A stretch of DNA of 64,000 nucleotides from Persephonella hydrogeniphila (GTDB taxonomy: Bacteria > Aquificota > Aquificia > Aquificales > Hydrogenothermaceae), in the NCBI RefSeq assembly GCF_900215515.1, contig NZ_OBEI01000001.1, forward strand, positions 124,001 through 188,000, read 5' to 3'. Numbering within the stretch: position 1 is the first letter of the stretch; every line of letters begins with the position of its first letter. The notes under the pieces are model-generated. The model did not search any database. It saw only the letters and a program-made list of their open reading frames with translations, and was not told where the DNA came from. The position numbers and the translations under genes were made by a program. Positions 25,315 to 33,807 of the stretch are shown piece by piece.

Positions 25315-26796
25315 ATGGATAAAATAAAAAGAATACTAAGCATTAGAATAAGTGGAAAACAAAGGAGAGAAAGAATATCAAACCTGTTATATTCGTTAGC
25401 ACAATTTAGAAACCTGCTTATAATCTTTAATAAAAGATATCAAGAAAACTACGGAAAAAGGATACTAAATGAAAGCTATCTTTACTCTCTAATATCGGAT
25501 AAACCATACAATCCAAGAAAACCAAAAGAAGATGATGAAAATTACCAAGAAAAGCTAAAAAAGAATGAAGAAAAAATAAAGAACAACTACATAATTCAAA
25601 CATTGATAAGGCAATTAATAAAAGACTATAAAAGTTTTTTCAAAAGCATACAAAGATACAAACAAAATCCAAGTTCTTTTAACGCAGTTCCAAGACCATC
25701 AAAAGCAAAAAAGTTAAAAGACATTCCATCTTTTACAGCAGAACGCAATGTAAATACATTCAAAATAATAGAAGAAAAAAAAGGAAAATATATATTAATA
25801 ACCCTAACAAATGATAAAAAAGAAAAGCAGTATATAAAGGTAAAACTACCAAAAAATTTTAACTACGATATAAAATCAGCAGGAATAAAATTTATAGCAA
25901 GTAATGTTTATATAGATATAGTTTATGAAAAACCATTAATAAATGAGAAGAAAGAAAAAACACATTTAGCAGGAATAGACTTAGGACTAGACAACCTAAT
26001 AACACTATTTTCAACAAACAAAGGATTAAAAACAGTAATAATATCAGGGAAAGAAATAAAATCAATAAACCAATGGTATAACAAAGAAAAGGCAAAACTA
26101 CAATCACAAATAGATAATATCCAAAACCAGATAAACGAGTTAAAGAAAGAAAACTTAGACATAACAACATTAGAACAAGAAAAGAGAATGTTAATAAAAA
26201 AACAAAAAGAATTATCTGCATACAGAAACAGATGGATAACAGACACATTCCATAAAATAACAAGGAAAGTAGCAGACTTTTTAAATGAAACAGGACATAA
26301 AGAAGTCTACATAGGAAAAGGAGCAACAGAAAGTAAAAATGGGATAAATCTCAGCACAAAAACAAATCAAAATTTTGTAAACATACCGTTTAGAAAGCTA
26401 ATAAATCAGCTAAAATACAAATTAGAAGAATACGGGATAAAGCCAACAGAAATAACAGAAGAATTTACAAGTAAAACATCGCCATTTGCAGATTTAAATA
26501 AGCTAAAAGAAAAACTAAAGCAACTTTATAAAGGAATAAGAATAAAAAGAGGACTATACAAGGACTATGTAACAAACAAAGTATTTAATGCAGATGCAGT
26601 AGGAAGTTATAACATATTAAGAAAAGAGGCAAAGCCTCTAATAGACGAAAAAACACTGATGGACAAATTAGCAAGACCAATAAAAGTAAAACTAAATCAA
26701 CTTTTTAAAGTAACCTGCGAGTCTTTGGTAGAGATAGCAGGTAGAAGGACAAATCGGGTACACGACAGGAGAACACTGGTGAACAATGTTTTATAA
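25315..26796 (+). CDS. tnpB: TnpB-family RNA-guided endonuclease, no zinc ribbon
   Basis: A 493-residue TnpB (IS200/IS605 or IS1341-type accessory nuclease). RuvC motifs: GIDLGLDN with D222, and FNADAVGSYNI with D427. At the usual RuvC-II position the protein reads VYIGKG (G334) where most members have Glu; an alternative Glu pair is in ITEEFTSKTSP (E382/E383). The zinc-ribbon cysteines normally between TSKT and the last Asp are absent. A basic helical N-terminal half and a coiled coil (about 255-300) are present. No tnpA is nearby, so it cannot transpose alone. Very A-rich codon use differs from the neighbours. Confidence 0.88.
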   Translation: MDKIKRILSIRISGKQRRERISNLLYSLAQFRNLLIIFNKRYQENYGKRILNESYLYSLISDKPYNPRKPKEDDENYQEKLKKNEEKIKNNYIIQTLIRQLIKDYKSFFKSIQRYKQNPSSFNAVPRPSKAKKLKDIPSFTAERNVNTFKIIEEKKGKYILITLTNDKKEKQYIKVKLPKNFNYDIKSAGIKFIASNVYIDIVYEKPLINEKKEKTHLAGIDLGLDNLITLFSTNKGLKTVIISGKEIKSINQWYNKEKAKLQSQIDNIQNQINELKKENLDITTLEQEKRMLIKKQKELSAYRNRWITDTFHKITRKVADFLNETGHKEVYIGKGATESKNGINLSTKTNQNFVNIPFRKLINQLKYKLEEYGIKPTEITEEFTSKTSPFADLNKLKEKLKQLYKGIRIKRGLYKDYVTNKVFNADAVGSYNILRKEAKPLIDEKTLMDKLARPIKVKLNQLFKVTCESLVEIAGRRTNRVHDRRTLVNNVL

Positions 26797-26800
26797 TCTC
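26700..26800 (+). ncRNA. Candidate guide (omega/reRNA) scaffold at the tnpB 3' end
   Basis: TnpB guide RNAs normally overlap the 3' end of tnpB and run out past the element. This stretch is less A-rich than the rest of the gene and has an inverted repeat ACCTGC (26713-26718) with GCAGGT (26737-26742), and a second imperfect hairpin at 26772-26790. The coding sequence through it (CESLVEIAGRRTNRV) lies beyond the last RuvC motif. The element end, and so the guide, cannot be fixed from one copy. Confidence 0.35.
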
Positions 26801-26909
26801 TTGATTACATTTGTTTATCAGTTAGTATCTGTAAGTGTACCTAATTCTCTAACAAATAGAGAAAAAGGTAAATAGTTATAATCTACAAAAGTTTTAATTA
26901 GGAGGAGAT

Positions 26910-27686
26910 ATGGATAAAAAAAAGTGGAGAACAGCAATAAGCTGGCATTTTGATAATGAAGCTTATGTAAGGGGGTATAATCTTGGAGAGCTAATTGGAA
27001 ATCTTAGTTTTACAGAGGCTATATATCTCGTGCTGAAAGGAGAACTTCCATCAGAAAAAGAAAAACAGATGCTTGATGCTATTTTTGTTTCAACTGTAGA
27101 GCATTCTATAGCTCCACCTTCTGTTATAGCTGCAAGGGCTGTGGCAAGTGGAGGAAACTCCCTTCATGTTGGTGTGGGAGCCGGTATTCTTGCATTTGGA
27201 GAAGCACACGGAGGAGCACTGGAAGGAGCGATGAGATTTCTACAGGAAAATAAAGACAGAGATCCTGAGCAGGTTGTCAGAGAGTATTTTGACAGGGGAG
27301 AAAGGATTCCCGGTTACGGACACAGGTATTACAAGGAGTATGATCCCCGAACAAAAAGAATAATGGAGCTTGCAAAGGAGATAGGCTTCTTCGGAAAGTA
27401 CTGTGAGTTTGCTGTAGCTGTAGAAAAAGAGATAGAAAAACAAAAAAGGAAAAAACTTGTTATGAATGTAGATGGAGCTATAGCTGCTGTTGTTTCAGAA
27501 ATGGGATTTGACTGGAGACTTGGAAAAGGATTTTTCATAATAGGTAGGATTCCGGGACTTGTTGCACATGTTTATGAAGAACTAACTATGGAAAAACCAT
27601 TCTCAAAAAGATTAGATGAAGAAAAAGAGGTAGAGTATTTAGGAAAAACTCCACGGGAGCTTCCTCCTGAATACAGGAGAAGGTAG
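26910..27686 (+). CDS. Citryl-CoA lyase-like / citrate synthase-family protein
   Basis: A 258-residue protein, much shorter than citrate synthase and matching the C-terminal domain of ATP-citrate lyase and the stand-alone citryl-CoA lyase of reductive-TCA bacteria. Key segments are VEHSIAPPSVIAARAV, FGEAHGGALEGA, RIPGYGHRYYKEYDPR (catalytic His region) and IIGRIPGLVAHVYEE. It would split citryl-CoA to acetyl-CoA and oxaloacetate. A reading as a small citrate synthase cannot be excluded. GGAGG precedes the ATG. It stands alone. Confidence 0.72.
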   Translation: MDKKKWRTAISWHFDNEAYVRGYNLGELIGNLSFTEAIYLVLKGELPSEKEKQMLDAIFVSTVEHSIAPPSVIAARAVASGGNSLHVGVGAGILAFGEAHGGALEGAMRFLQENKDRDPEQVVREYFDRGERIPGYGHRYYKEYDPRTKRIMELAKEIGFFGKYCEFAVAVEKEIEKQKRKKLVMNVDGAIAAVVSEMGFDWRLGKGFFIIGRIPGLVAHVYEELTMEKPFSKRLDEEKEVEYLGKTPRELPPEYRRR

Positions 27687-27721
27687 TTGTTTTGGCTTCC
27701 CTGTGGTATACATTTTTATAA

Positions 27722-29731
27722 ATGACAGAGTTTGATAAAAGCTATGCAGACTTTCAAAGACGGCGCCGGAATATTTTTATAATATCTGTTATTGTTTTTG
27801 TTTTTATCGTAGGTAATCTGTACATATTCAAAGAGATATCAAAAGTAAAAGATGTATTTAACCCTTACATATTTCTTGTAATAATAAATATAGATGTTGT
27901 TTTTTTCCTTGCGATTCTTGCAATATCTTTAAGACACCTTATAAAACTGTTCTTTGAGAAAAAAGAGCACACAGGAAAGCTGAGAAAAAAGCTCTCTTTT
28001 ATTCTAATATCGATGGTTATCATTCCTGCGATGATACTGTCTGTAGCATCTATAAGTCTTATATCAAATGCGACGAACCTGTGGTTTAGCGGTAAAGTTG
28101 AAAATGCCTTAAGAACTCTTGAAAAGATAACAGAGGAGAACATAAAGGAGTACTCCCACTTTTTAGATGAGGTTGTTTATCTGTTAGAGAACAAAAGGAT
28201 AACACCTTATGAAGCCTTCAAAAAATTTAATATTGTTTCAATGGTAATACTTGACAGAAACAGAAAACCTCTCATGATTTATGGAAGACCAAGGAACAGT
28301 ATTGAAGATATAGATTTCAGAATTAAAAAATATATTTTTGAAAATAAAGGAAAGTACTACCTCAGATATATAACGAGATATCAGAACAATAAATACATCG
28401 TTATAGAGTACAAGCTTCCTCCCCTTCTTGAAAAACACAGAAAAGATATTAAATACATAGCAGATATATACTCTCAGTTCAGGTATTACAAAAATCCGAT
28501 AAGAGTTTCTTATATTGTAACAATGCTCACAATAACAATGTTTGTTATATTCGCTGCACTGTGGTTCGGTCAGTATGTTGTCAGAAATCTCACTTATCCG
28601 CTTGAAAGGCTTGTTGATGCATCAAAAAAACTTGCCCAGGGAGATCTAAACGTCCATGTAGATGTAAAAGCTCCAGATGAGATAGGAATTCTTATCGAAG
28701 AGTTCAACCATATGGTAGATGAGCTGAAAAATCTATACTTCCAGCTTCAAAGGAGTAATAAAGATCTTAAAGCAAACAAAGAGTATCTTGAAGCTATCCT
28801 TGAAAATGCAAGAACAGGAGTTATTTACTCTGACAGATTCGGGAGAATAGAAAAGATAAATAAAGCTGCATCGGAAATACTGGGAATAAATCCCGAGCAG
28901 CTGAAAGGCAAAGTCATAGAAGAGTTTATGGAAAGTATAAATTTAGATATAAAGAATTTAGACAAAGAACAGACTATAAATATTGACGGAAAAATTATAA
29001 TAGCAAAAATAACAAAGATATCAGCAAGGGGATATGTGCTTATATTTGACGATATAACAGAGATTGTTGCTGCTGAAAAAGTTCTCGCATGGAGAGAGAT
29101 CGCCCAGAGAATAGCCCATGAGATAAAAAATCCCTTAACACCTATAAGACTCTCAGCAGAAAGGATAAAAAGGCAGTACGAGAATAATAATCCTAAATTT
29201 CCTGAGATATTGAATAAATCTGTTGATGTTATCTTTACAGAGGTAGACCATCTATCAAAGCTTGTAAAGGATTTTGGGCAGTTTGCCTCTTCAGAAAAAA
29301 ATCTTAATCTGAAAGAGATATCACTAAAGGAGCTCCTTTCTGAACTGAAGAACAGTTATCAATCAGATCGGTTCAGGATTGAGCTTAATGCCCCTGACAA
29401 TATAAAAATAAATGCAGACCCTAAACTGATAAGACAGGCATTTTTAAATATAATTCAAAACAGTTATGAGTCTGTAAATGGAGACGGTAAACTTGAAATA
29501 TCAGCTAAAAAGAGAAATGGAAAAGTAGAGATTTTCTTCAAAGATAACGGAAAAGGTATTCCCCCTCAGGAGTTAGAAAAAGTGTTTATCCCCTATTACT
29601 CTAAAAAATCTAAAGGCTCAGGCCTGGGTCTTGCAATAACAAAAGATATTATAGAAAAGCATGGAGGAAGTATAAGAGCCCTTCCGTCAGAAGAGGGGGC
29701 TCTTTTTAAGGTTGAGCTAAAAGCAGCCTGA
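27722..29731 (+). CDS. NtrY-like sensor histidine kinase
   Basis: A 669-residue membrane kinase. Three hydrophobic segments (about 19-38, 48-70, 90-115), a periplasmic or linker region and a further helix (263-285) precede HAMP (about 285-340), PAS (about 350-450), the phosphorylated His466 in AWREIAQRIAHEIKNPLTPI and an HATPase domain with the N box (NIIQNSYES), DNGKGIPP and SGLGLAI. This is the NtrY layout, but no NtrX regulator follows; the next gene is convergent. No clear ribosome site lies before the ATG. Confidence 0.85.
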   Translation: MTEFDKSYADFQRRRRNIFIISVIVFVFIVGNLYIFKEISKVKDVFNPYIFLVIINIDVVFFLAILAISLRHLIKLFFEKKEHTGKLRKKLSFILISMVIIPAMILSVASISLISNATNLWFSGKVENALRTLEKITEENIKEYSHFLDEVVYLLENKRITPYEAFKKFNIVSMVILDRNRKPLMIYGRPRNSIEDIDFRIKKYIFENKGKYYLRYITRYQNNKYIVIEYKLPPLLEKHRKDIKYIADIYSQFRYYKNPIRVSYIVTMLTITMFVIFAALWFGQYVVRNLTYPLERLVDASKKLAQGDLNVHVDVKAPDEIGILIEEFNHMVDELKNLYFQLQRSNKDLKANKEYLEAILENARTGVIYSDRFGRIEKINKAASEILGINPEQLKGKVIEEFMESINLDIKNLDKEQTINIDGKIIIAKITKISARGYVLIFDDITEIVAAEKVLAWREIAQRIAHEIKNPLTPIRLSAERIKRQYENNNPKFPEILNKSVDVIFTEVDHLSKLVKDFGQFASSEKNLNLKEISLKELLSELKNSYQSDRFRIELNAPDNIKINADPKLIRQAFLNIIQNSYESVNGDGKLEISAKKRNGKVEIFFKDNGKGIPPQELEKVFIPYYSKKSKGSGLGLAITKDIIEKHGGSIRALPSEEGALFKVELKAA

Positions 29732-29734
29732 AGT

Positions 29735-30496
29735 TTATCTCCATATACCTTTTATAAACTCAAGGAGAATTTTATTAAACATCTCAGGATTTTCAAATGG
29801 AGGAAGGTGAGCTGAATTTTCAATCTCAATAAACTTAGAACCCGTTATTCCTTCTGCTATTTTTCTGACTATATCAGGAGGTGTAACCTTTTCGTCGTCT
29901 TTTCCTGCTATAACAACAGTCGGAATATTTATAGATGGAAGAAGTCCTGTATTATCTGGTCTGTCAGCAAGAGCTTTCAGGGCTTTTATAATTCCCTCCT
30001 CAGTAGCCTGTTCCATTATACACCTCAGCTTTTCCATTTTTTTGTTGTCTTTTTTAGTGGTAGGAGATGTCTGGGCATCAAGCATAAAATCTATCAGAAA
30101 ATCTTTTCCCTCTTTCTGTACTTTTTCTATAGTTGCATATCTTGCTTTTTTTGCCTCTTCTGTATCGGCTTCTGCCCTTGTGGAAACAAAAACAAAACCA
30201 TCAACAACTTCTGGATACCTTCTCCAGATATCAAACATTACATAACCACCCATTGAATCCCCTACAGGGATAAGCTTTTTTACACCAAAATCTTTTACTT
30301 TTCCAATTATGATATCTGTTAGTGTTTCTACGGTATATTCAGAAGGGAAATTCCTCTCGTTGCCAAATCCCGGATAATCTACAGCAATATAAGGAATTCC
30401 TTCTTTCTCTAAAAAGTCAAACTGGTGGCAGTACATCTCACTGTTTAAAGGAAACGCATGGAGGAATAAAACAGCCTTTTCGACAAAAACTCTCAT
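29735..30496 (-). CDS. Cytoplasmic alpha/beta hydrolase
   Basis: A 253-residue alpha/beta hydrolase without a signal peptide. LFLHAFPLNSEMY provides the oxyanion turn, GDSMGGYV the nucleophile serine, AGKDDEKV the acid and ENSAHLPP the histidine, with a cap domain of about residues 110-180. This is the layout of 3-oxoadipate enol-lactonase and related carboxylester hydrolases; the substrate is unknown. GGAGGG precedes the ATG. Confidence 0.8.
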   Translation of the reverse strand: MRVFVEKAVLFLHAFPLNSEMYCHQFDFLEKEGIPYIAVDYPGFGNERNFPSEYTVETLTDIIIGKVKDFGVKKLIPVGDSMGGYVMFDIWRRYPEVVDGFVFVSTRAEADTEEAKKARYATIEKVQKEGKDFLIDFMLDAQTSPTTKKDNKKMEKLRCIMEQATEEGIIKALKALADRPDNTGLLPSINIPTVVIAGKDDEKVTPPDIVRKIAEGITGSKFIEIENSAHLPPFENPEMFNKILLEFIKGIWR

Positions 30497-30530
30497 TACT
30501 ACCCTCCTTTTTTCTTTTAGTCTATTCTAT

Positions 30531-31826
30531 TTATAACTCCAGTTCAATATAATCATCTACAGCCTTTGCAAGAAATTTTTTTCCTGATATAACAGCCTGC
30601 TGTTTTGTCTCTTCAGCTATTTTTTTTGCTTTTTCCTTTTCTCCGAGAATGCTAAGAACTCTGAAGTAAGGCACATTCAAGCTAAGAGGATTCTTCATCT
30701 TCTTCATATTTTTTTCTATTTCTTCTTTTAGTTTTTGTATCTCAGCTAAATTTTCTTTGAAAACAGAGATATAAGCATTGTAAAAAACATAAAGAACACT
30801 TATTTTTTTCTCTGTAGAAAGATTGTTAAATGCAAGCTGTATATCTTCCCTGATCTGCTTTAATTTTTCTTCCTTTAATTCTTCCTTCAGGAAAATCTCA
30901 TTTATCCTGATGATAAGCCTGTGCTCTTTAGAAAGTATGTCTGGAAGGAACTCTGAAACCTGTTTGTACTCTTCTTCAAATCCCAGAATATAAATATTTG
31001 TTAAAAACTGGTTTATGTAGGATTTAAAAGGGTTCTGGGTGTAGGGAGTTAATACAGAAGGCTTTTTCAGACTGTAATTTTTCAGGTCTTTAATCTGCTT
31101 TACAAACTCTTTTATATACTTATCTATATCAAGAATAAGAGAGAGAAAAGAGTCTTCAAGCTGTAGATAAGAGCCTACTATATTTATTATCTGGAATATA
31201 TTGTTTTCTTCAGGATACGGAAGGATACCTTCATCTATCATAAATTTTTTCAGATTGTACCCTTTAATCAGATAGCCAAGGGCTTTTTCTTCATCTCCGT
31301 GTATCTTCAATGCATATATATACATGAACTGGTAAAAATCTATACTGTTTTTGTAGTTTTCTTTCTGCAAAGCAGGATACATGCTGTAAAAATCTTTTAT
31401 CTGGCAAATAAATTCCATAAGGTATTTTATGTAGTTTATCCTGTCGTCAAGTATAAGTAGGGCGTTTAATACTCTTTTTAATGTATATATTCTGATTAAA
31501 AAATCATTCGAGTTTGGAGATGAAAATCTTTCCATAATTCTATTTCCAAAAAAAACAGAGAGTCCAAACTCTCCAGAATGTTCTACGCTGTCAAAGATAG
31601 AATCAATTACCTGATATCCCTTTTTTTGTATATTTTCCATAATATTTGTTAGGAATCCCAGCGTAAACTTCAGTTCTTCTGTCCCGTACCCAAGGAGTAT
31701 ATCATCGTAATTTCCTTCTTTAGAACCAAAAGCTTTATTTAGCGATATGTATTCTTCGTAGAACTCTCTTACACTGCTTTCTTCTATATTCAAATCCTGT
31801 CTATAACCTTCAAGCAAAAAACTCAT
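30531..31826 (-). CDS. Helical protein of unknown function
   Basis: A 431-residue soluble, almost wholly helical protein rich in Glu, Lys, Leu and Tyr, with no signal peptide. Spacing of aromatic and small residues in helices such as ALKIHGDEEKALGYLIKGYNL and LSILGEKEKAKKIAEETKQQ suggests TPR-like repeats. No family was recognised. Its ATGA overlaps the xth stop, so it is translated together with exonuclease III. Confidence 0.65.
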   Translation of the reverse strand: MSFLLEGYRQDLNIEESSVREFYEEYISLNKAFGSKEGNYDDILLGYGTEELKFTLGFLTNIMENIQKKGYQVIDSIFDSVEHSGEFGLSVFFGNRIMERFSSPNSNDFLIRIYTLKRVLNALLILDDRINYIKYLMEFICQIKDFYSMYPALQKENYKNSIDFYQFMYIYALKIHGDEEKALGYLIKGYNLKKFMIDEGILPYPEENNIFQIINIVGSYLQLEDSFLSLILDIDKYIKEFVKQIKDLKNYSLKKPSVLTPYTQNPFKSYINQFLTNIYILGFEEEYKQVSEFLPDILSKEHRLIIRINEIFLKEELKEEKLKQIREDIQLAFNNLSTEKKISVLYVFYNAYISVFKENLAEIQKLKEEIEKNMKKMKNPLSLNVPYFRVLSILGEKEKAKKIAEETKQQAVISGKKFLAKAVDDYIELEL

Positions 31827-32617
31827 TTTATACCCTCAAATAGACCGATAACTGGGGCATGGTCTGAAGGTGTAGGTTTTCTTCTTTTCCTTGTCCATGT
31901 ATCAACATAAATATCTTTAAGGTGTTCTACTACCGGCTTTGTGGCAAGAATGTAATCTATCCTCATTCCTTCATCTCTCCAGACTGCACCTCCTATGTAA
32001 TCCCACCATGTAAACTGCTTTTTATCAGGGTACAGATACCTGAAGCAGTCTACAAATCCCCAGTTTAGAATATTTCTGAAAGCCTCCCTTTCTTCAGGCA
32101 TAGTCCCTATACTGTCTTTTAGTAGTTCTGGATTCCAGACGTCTTTATCTTCAATAGCAACATTAAAATCCCCTACCATTATTATTTTTTCTTCAGGGGA
32201 GAAATTATCCTTTAAAAATTGGGAAAATCTCCTGTACCAGTCTAACTTATAGTAGTATTTATCTTCACCCCTCAGATCGCCATGGGGTGCATAAACATTT
32301 ATAATCCAAAGATCTCCTGTTTTTACAGATAAAACCCTTTTCTGCTGGTCAAAATATTCGTCTCCTATTCCTTTTATTATGTGGTCAATATTTCTTCTAA
32401 GCAGGACTGCAACACCGTTATATGCCTTTTGACTGTAAACTACAGCTTTGTACCCTATTTCTTCAAAATCCTTATATGGAAAAAGTTCTTCCTGAACTTT
32501 TACTTCCTGCAGGCACAGAATATCAATATTTTTTTCCTTTTCCTGAAGCCACTTTAAGATAAGTTCTTTCCTTGCCCTTATTGAATTTACATTAAAACTG
32601 CAGACCTTTAATCCCAT
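31823..32617 (-). CDS. xth: Exodeoxyribonuclease III / AP endonuclease
   Basis: A 264-residue repair enzyme that cleaves 5' of abasic sites and removes 3' blocks. Motifs: CSFNVNSIRAR, LCLQEVKVQEE (metal-binding Glu), NVYAPHGD, VGDFNVAIEDKD (catalytic Asp and Asn) and the C-terminal PSDHAPVIGLF (catalytic Asp-His). Family, length and motif order all fit XthA. Upstream spacing to the PilZ protein gene is about 43 bases. Confidence 0.93.
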   Translation of the reverse strand: MGLKVCSFNVNSIRARKELILKWLQEKEKNIDILCLQEVKVQEELFPYKDFEEIGYKAVVYSQKAYNGVAVLLRRNIDHIIKGIGDEYFDQQKRVLSVKTGDLWIINVYAPHGDLRGEDKYYYKLDWYRRFSQFLKDNFSPEEKIIMVGDFNVAIEDKDVWNPELLKDSIGTMPEEREAFRNILNWGFVDCFRYLYPDKKQFTWWDYIGGAVWRDEGMRIDYILATKPVVEHLKDIYVDTWTRKRRKPTPSDHAPVIGLFEGIK

Positions 32618-32660
32618 AAAGAAATTATACAGGTACAGAAATAAAAATCTGTGAAAAAAT

Positions 32661-33746
32661 TCATAGTTGTCTTAATTTCTTGAGTATCTCAAACTGTCTT
32701 TTTGTTGCAAACTCTCCTATTATCTCTTCATCTCTCCCAGACAGATTGAGAAACTTAATTCCAGCTCTTGTTGTTCTTCCCAGAGAAGAGAGATATCTTA
32801 TCTGCCCAAGAACGTTTACCGTATATCCGTCTAATACAAAAATGATATCTACTGTATCTCCTGTTGTCAGATTATCTGTGTCTGTTAGAAAGACGCCTAT
32901 TCCTCCAACAGATATATCGTCTATTATCCCTTTTACTTCTGTAGAGTTTTTTATTATTACTACAGGAAGTTTCTTTGAAAGTCTTACTCTGATATATCTC
33001 CTTTTTTCCTGCGGTATAGGAGCGTATCTAAAATCTGTAAGAATGAGGATTCCTCTGTTGTAATCAATCTCTTTAATTTTACATTCTATAGTTTTATTCA
33101 GATTTTCAACCTTTATAAAGACATAATGGTCTTTTTCGAATATCTTGTTAATACAGTTACTTACATCAAAAAAAACATTTCTTCCTTCGGCTCTTAAAAA
33201 TTTTGCTTTGCATACGACAGGAACTTCAAAAAAGTAATCTATCACTTTTATGTCTTCTTTTTTGACTTTTAGAATATCAATTATATTTTCCGTTTCTTCT
33301 GTTTTCTTTTCTCCGGTAATTTCAGATATTTTTTCCTGCAGTGTGTCTATATAATCTATATTTGCCTTATCCAGCGTAGACAGGTAGATCTCTATGAGAG
33401 ATATAAAATTCTTAAGGTAGATGATATCTTTATCTTCCTGTATAAGATACTCAAGAAAATCTTTTGCCATAACCATGAACACTTTAGACAGTACAGCTCT
33501 GATATCTACCTTTGTCTCGTACATCTTCAGACCAAGGGAGTACAGCTGGTCAAAGGGACTATTCTTAAACGAGAACAGTTCATCATATAAATTACCGGCA
33601 AGGCTCTTTATTCGTATTTCGGGTATAGTTTTTTTTGATATTTTTGTAAAGTAAGATGAAAACTCTTTAACAAACTTTTCCTTGTATTCTCTAAAAAACT
33701 CATCTGTCTTAATTAAAGAGTTGAAAATATTTTTGGTGATATCCAA
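32661..33746 (-). CDS. PilZ-domain cyclic-di-GMP receptor with helical N-terminus
   Basis: A 361-residue soluble protein. Residues 1-160 are helical and unrecognised, 170-245 form a beta-rich YcgR-like segment, and 247-360 form a PilZ domain with the binding motifs RRYIR (RxxxR, 249-253) and DISVGG (DxSxxG, 277-282). It probably changes partner binding on cyclic di-GMP, for example in motility or adhesion. The start is TTG with GGAGC upstream. Confidence 0.82.
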   Translation of the reverse strand: MDITKNIFNSLIKTDEFFREYKEKFVKEFSSYFTKISKKTIPEIRIKSLAGNLYDELFSFKNSPFDQLYSLGLKMYETKVDIRAVLSKVFMVMAKDFLEYLIQEDKDIIYLKNFISLIEIYLSTLDKANIDYIDTLQEKISEITGEKKTEETENIIDILKVKKEDIKVIDYFFEVPVVCKAKFLRAEGRNVFFDVSNCINKIFEKDHYVFIKVENLNKTIECKIKEIDYNRGILILTDFRYAPIPQEKRRYIRVRLSKKLPVVIIKNSTEVKGIIDDISVGGIGVFLTDTDNLTTGDTVDIIFVLDGYTVNVLGQIRYLSSLGRTTRAGIKFLNLSGRDEEIIGEFATKRQFEILKKLRQL

Positions 33747-33807
33747 TATAGATTGCTCCTGTGACTTTTTAATTAAAAATATAGAAAATAGATATCTATG
33801 GGAAGTT

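Noticed and set aside
25892-26326. 144-codon open frame opposite tnpB
   Set aside because: Leu/Phe-rich low-complexity translation of A-rich antisense DNA; it lies across the RuvC-I and coiled-coil coding region.
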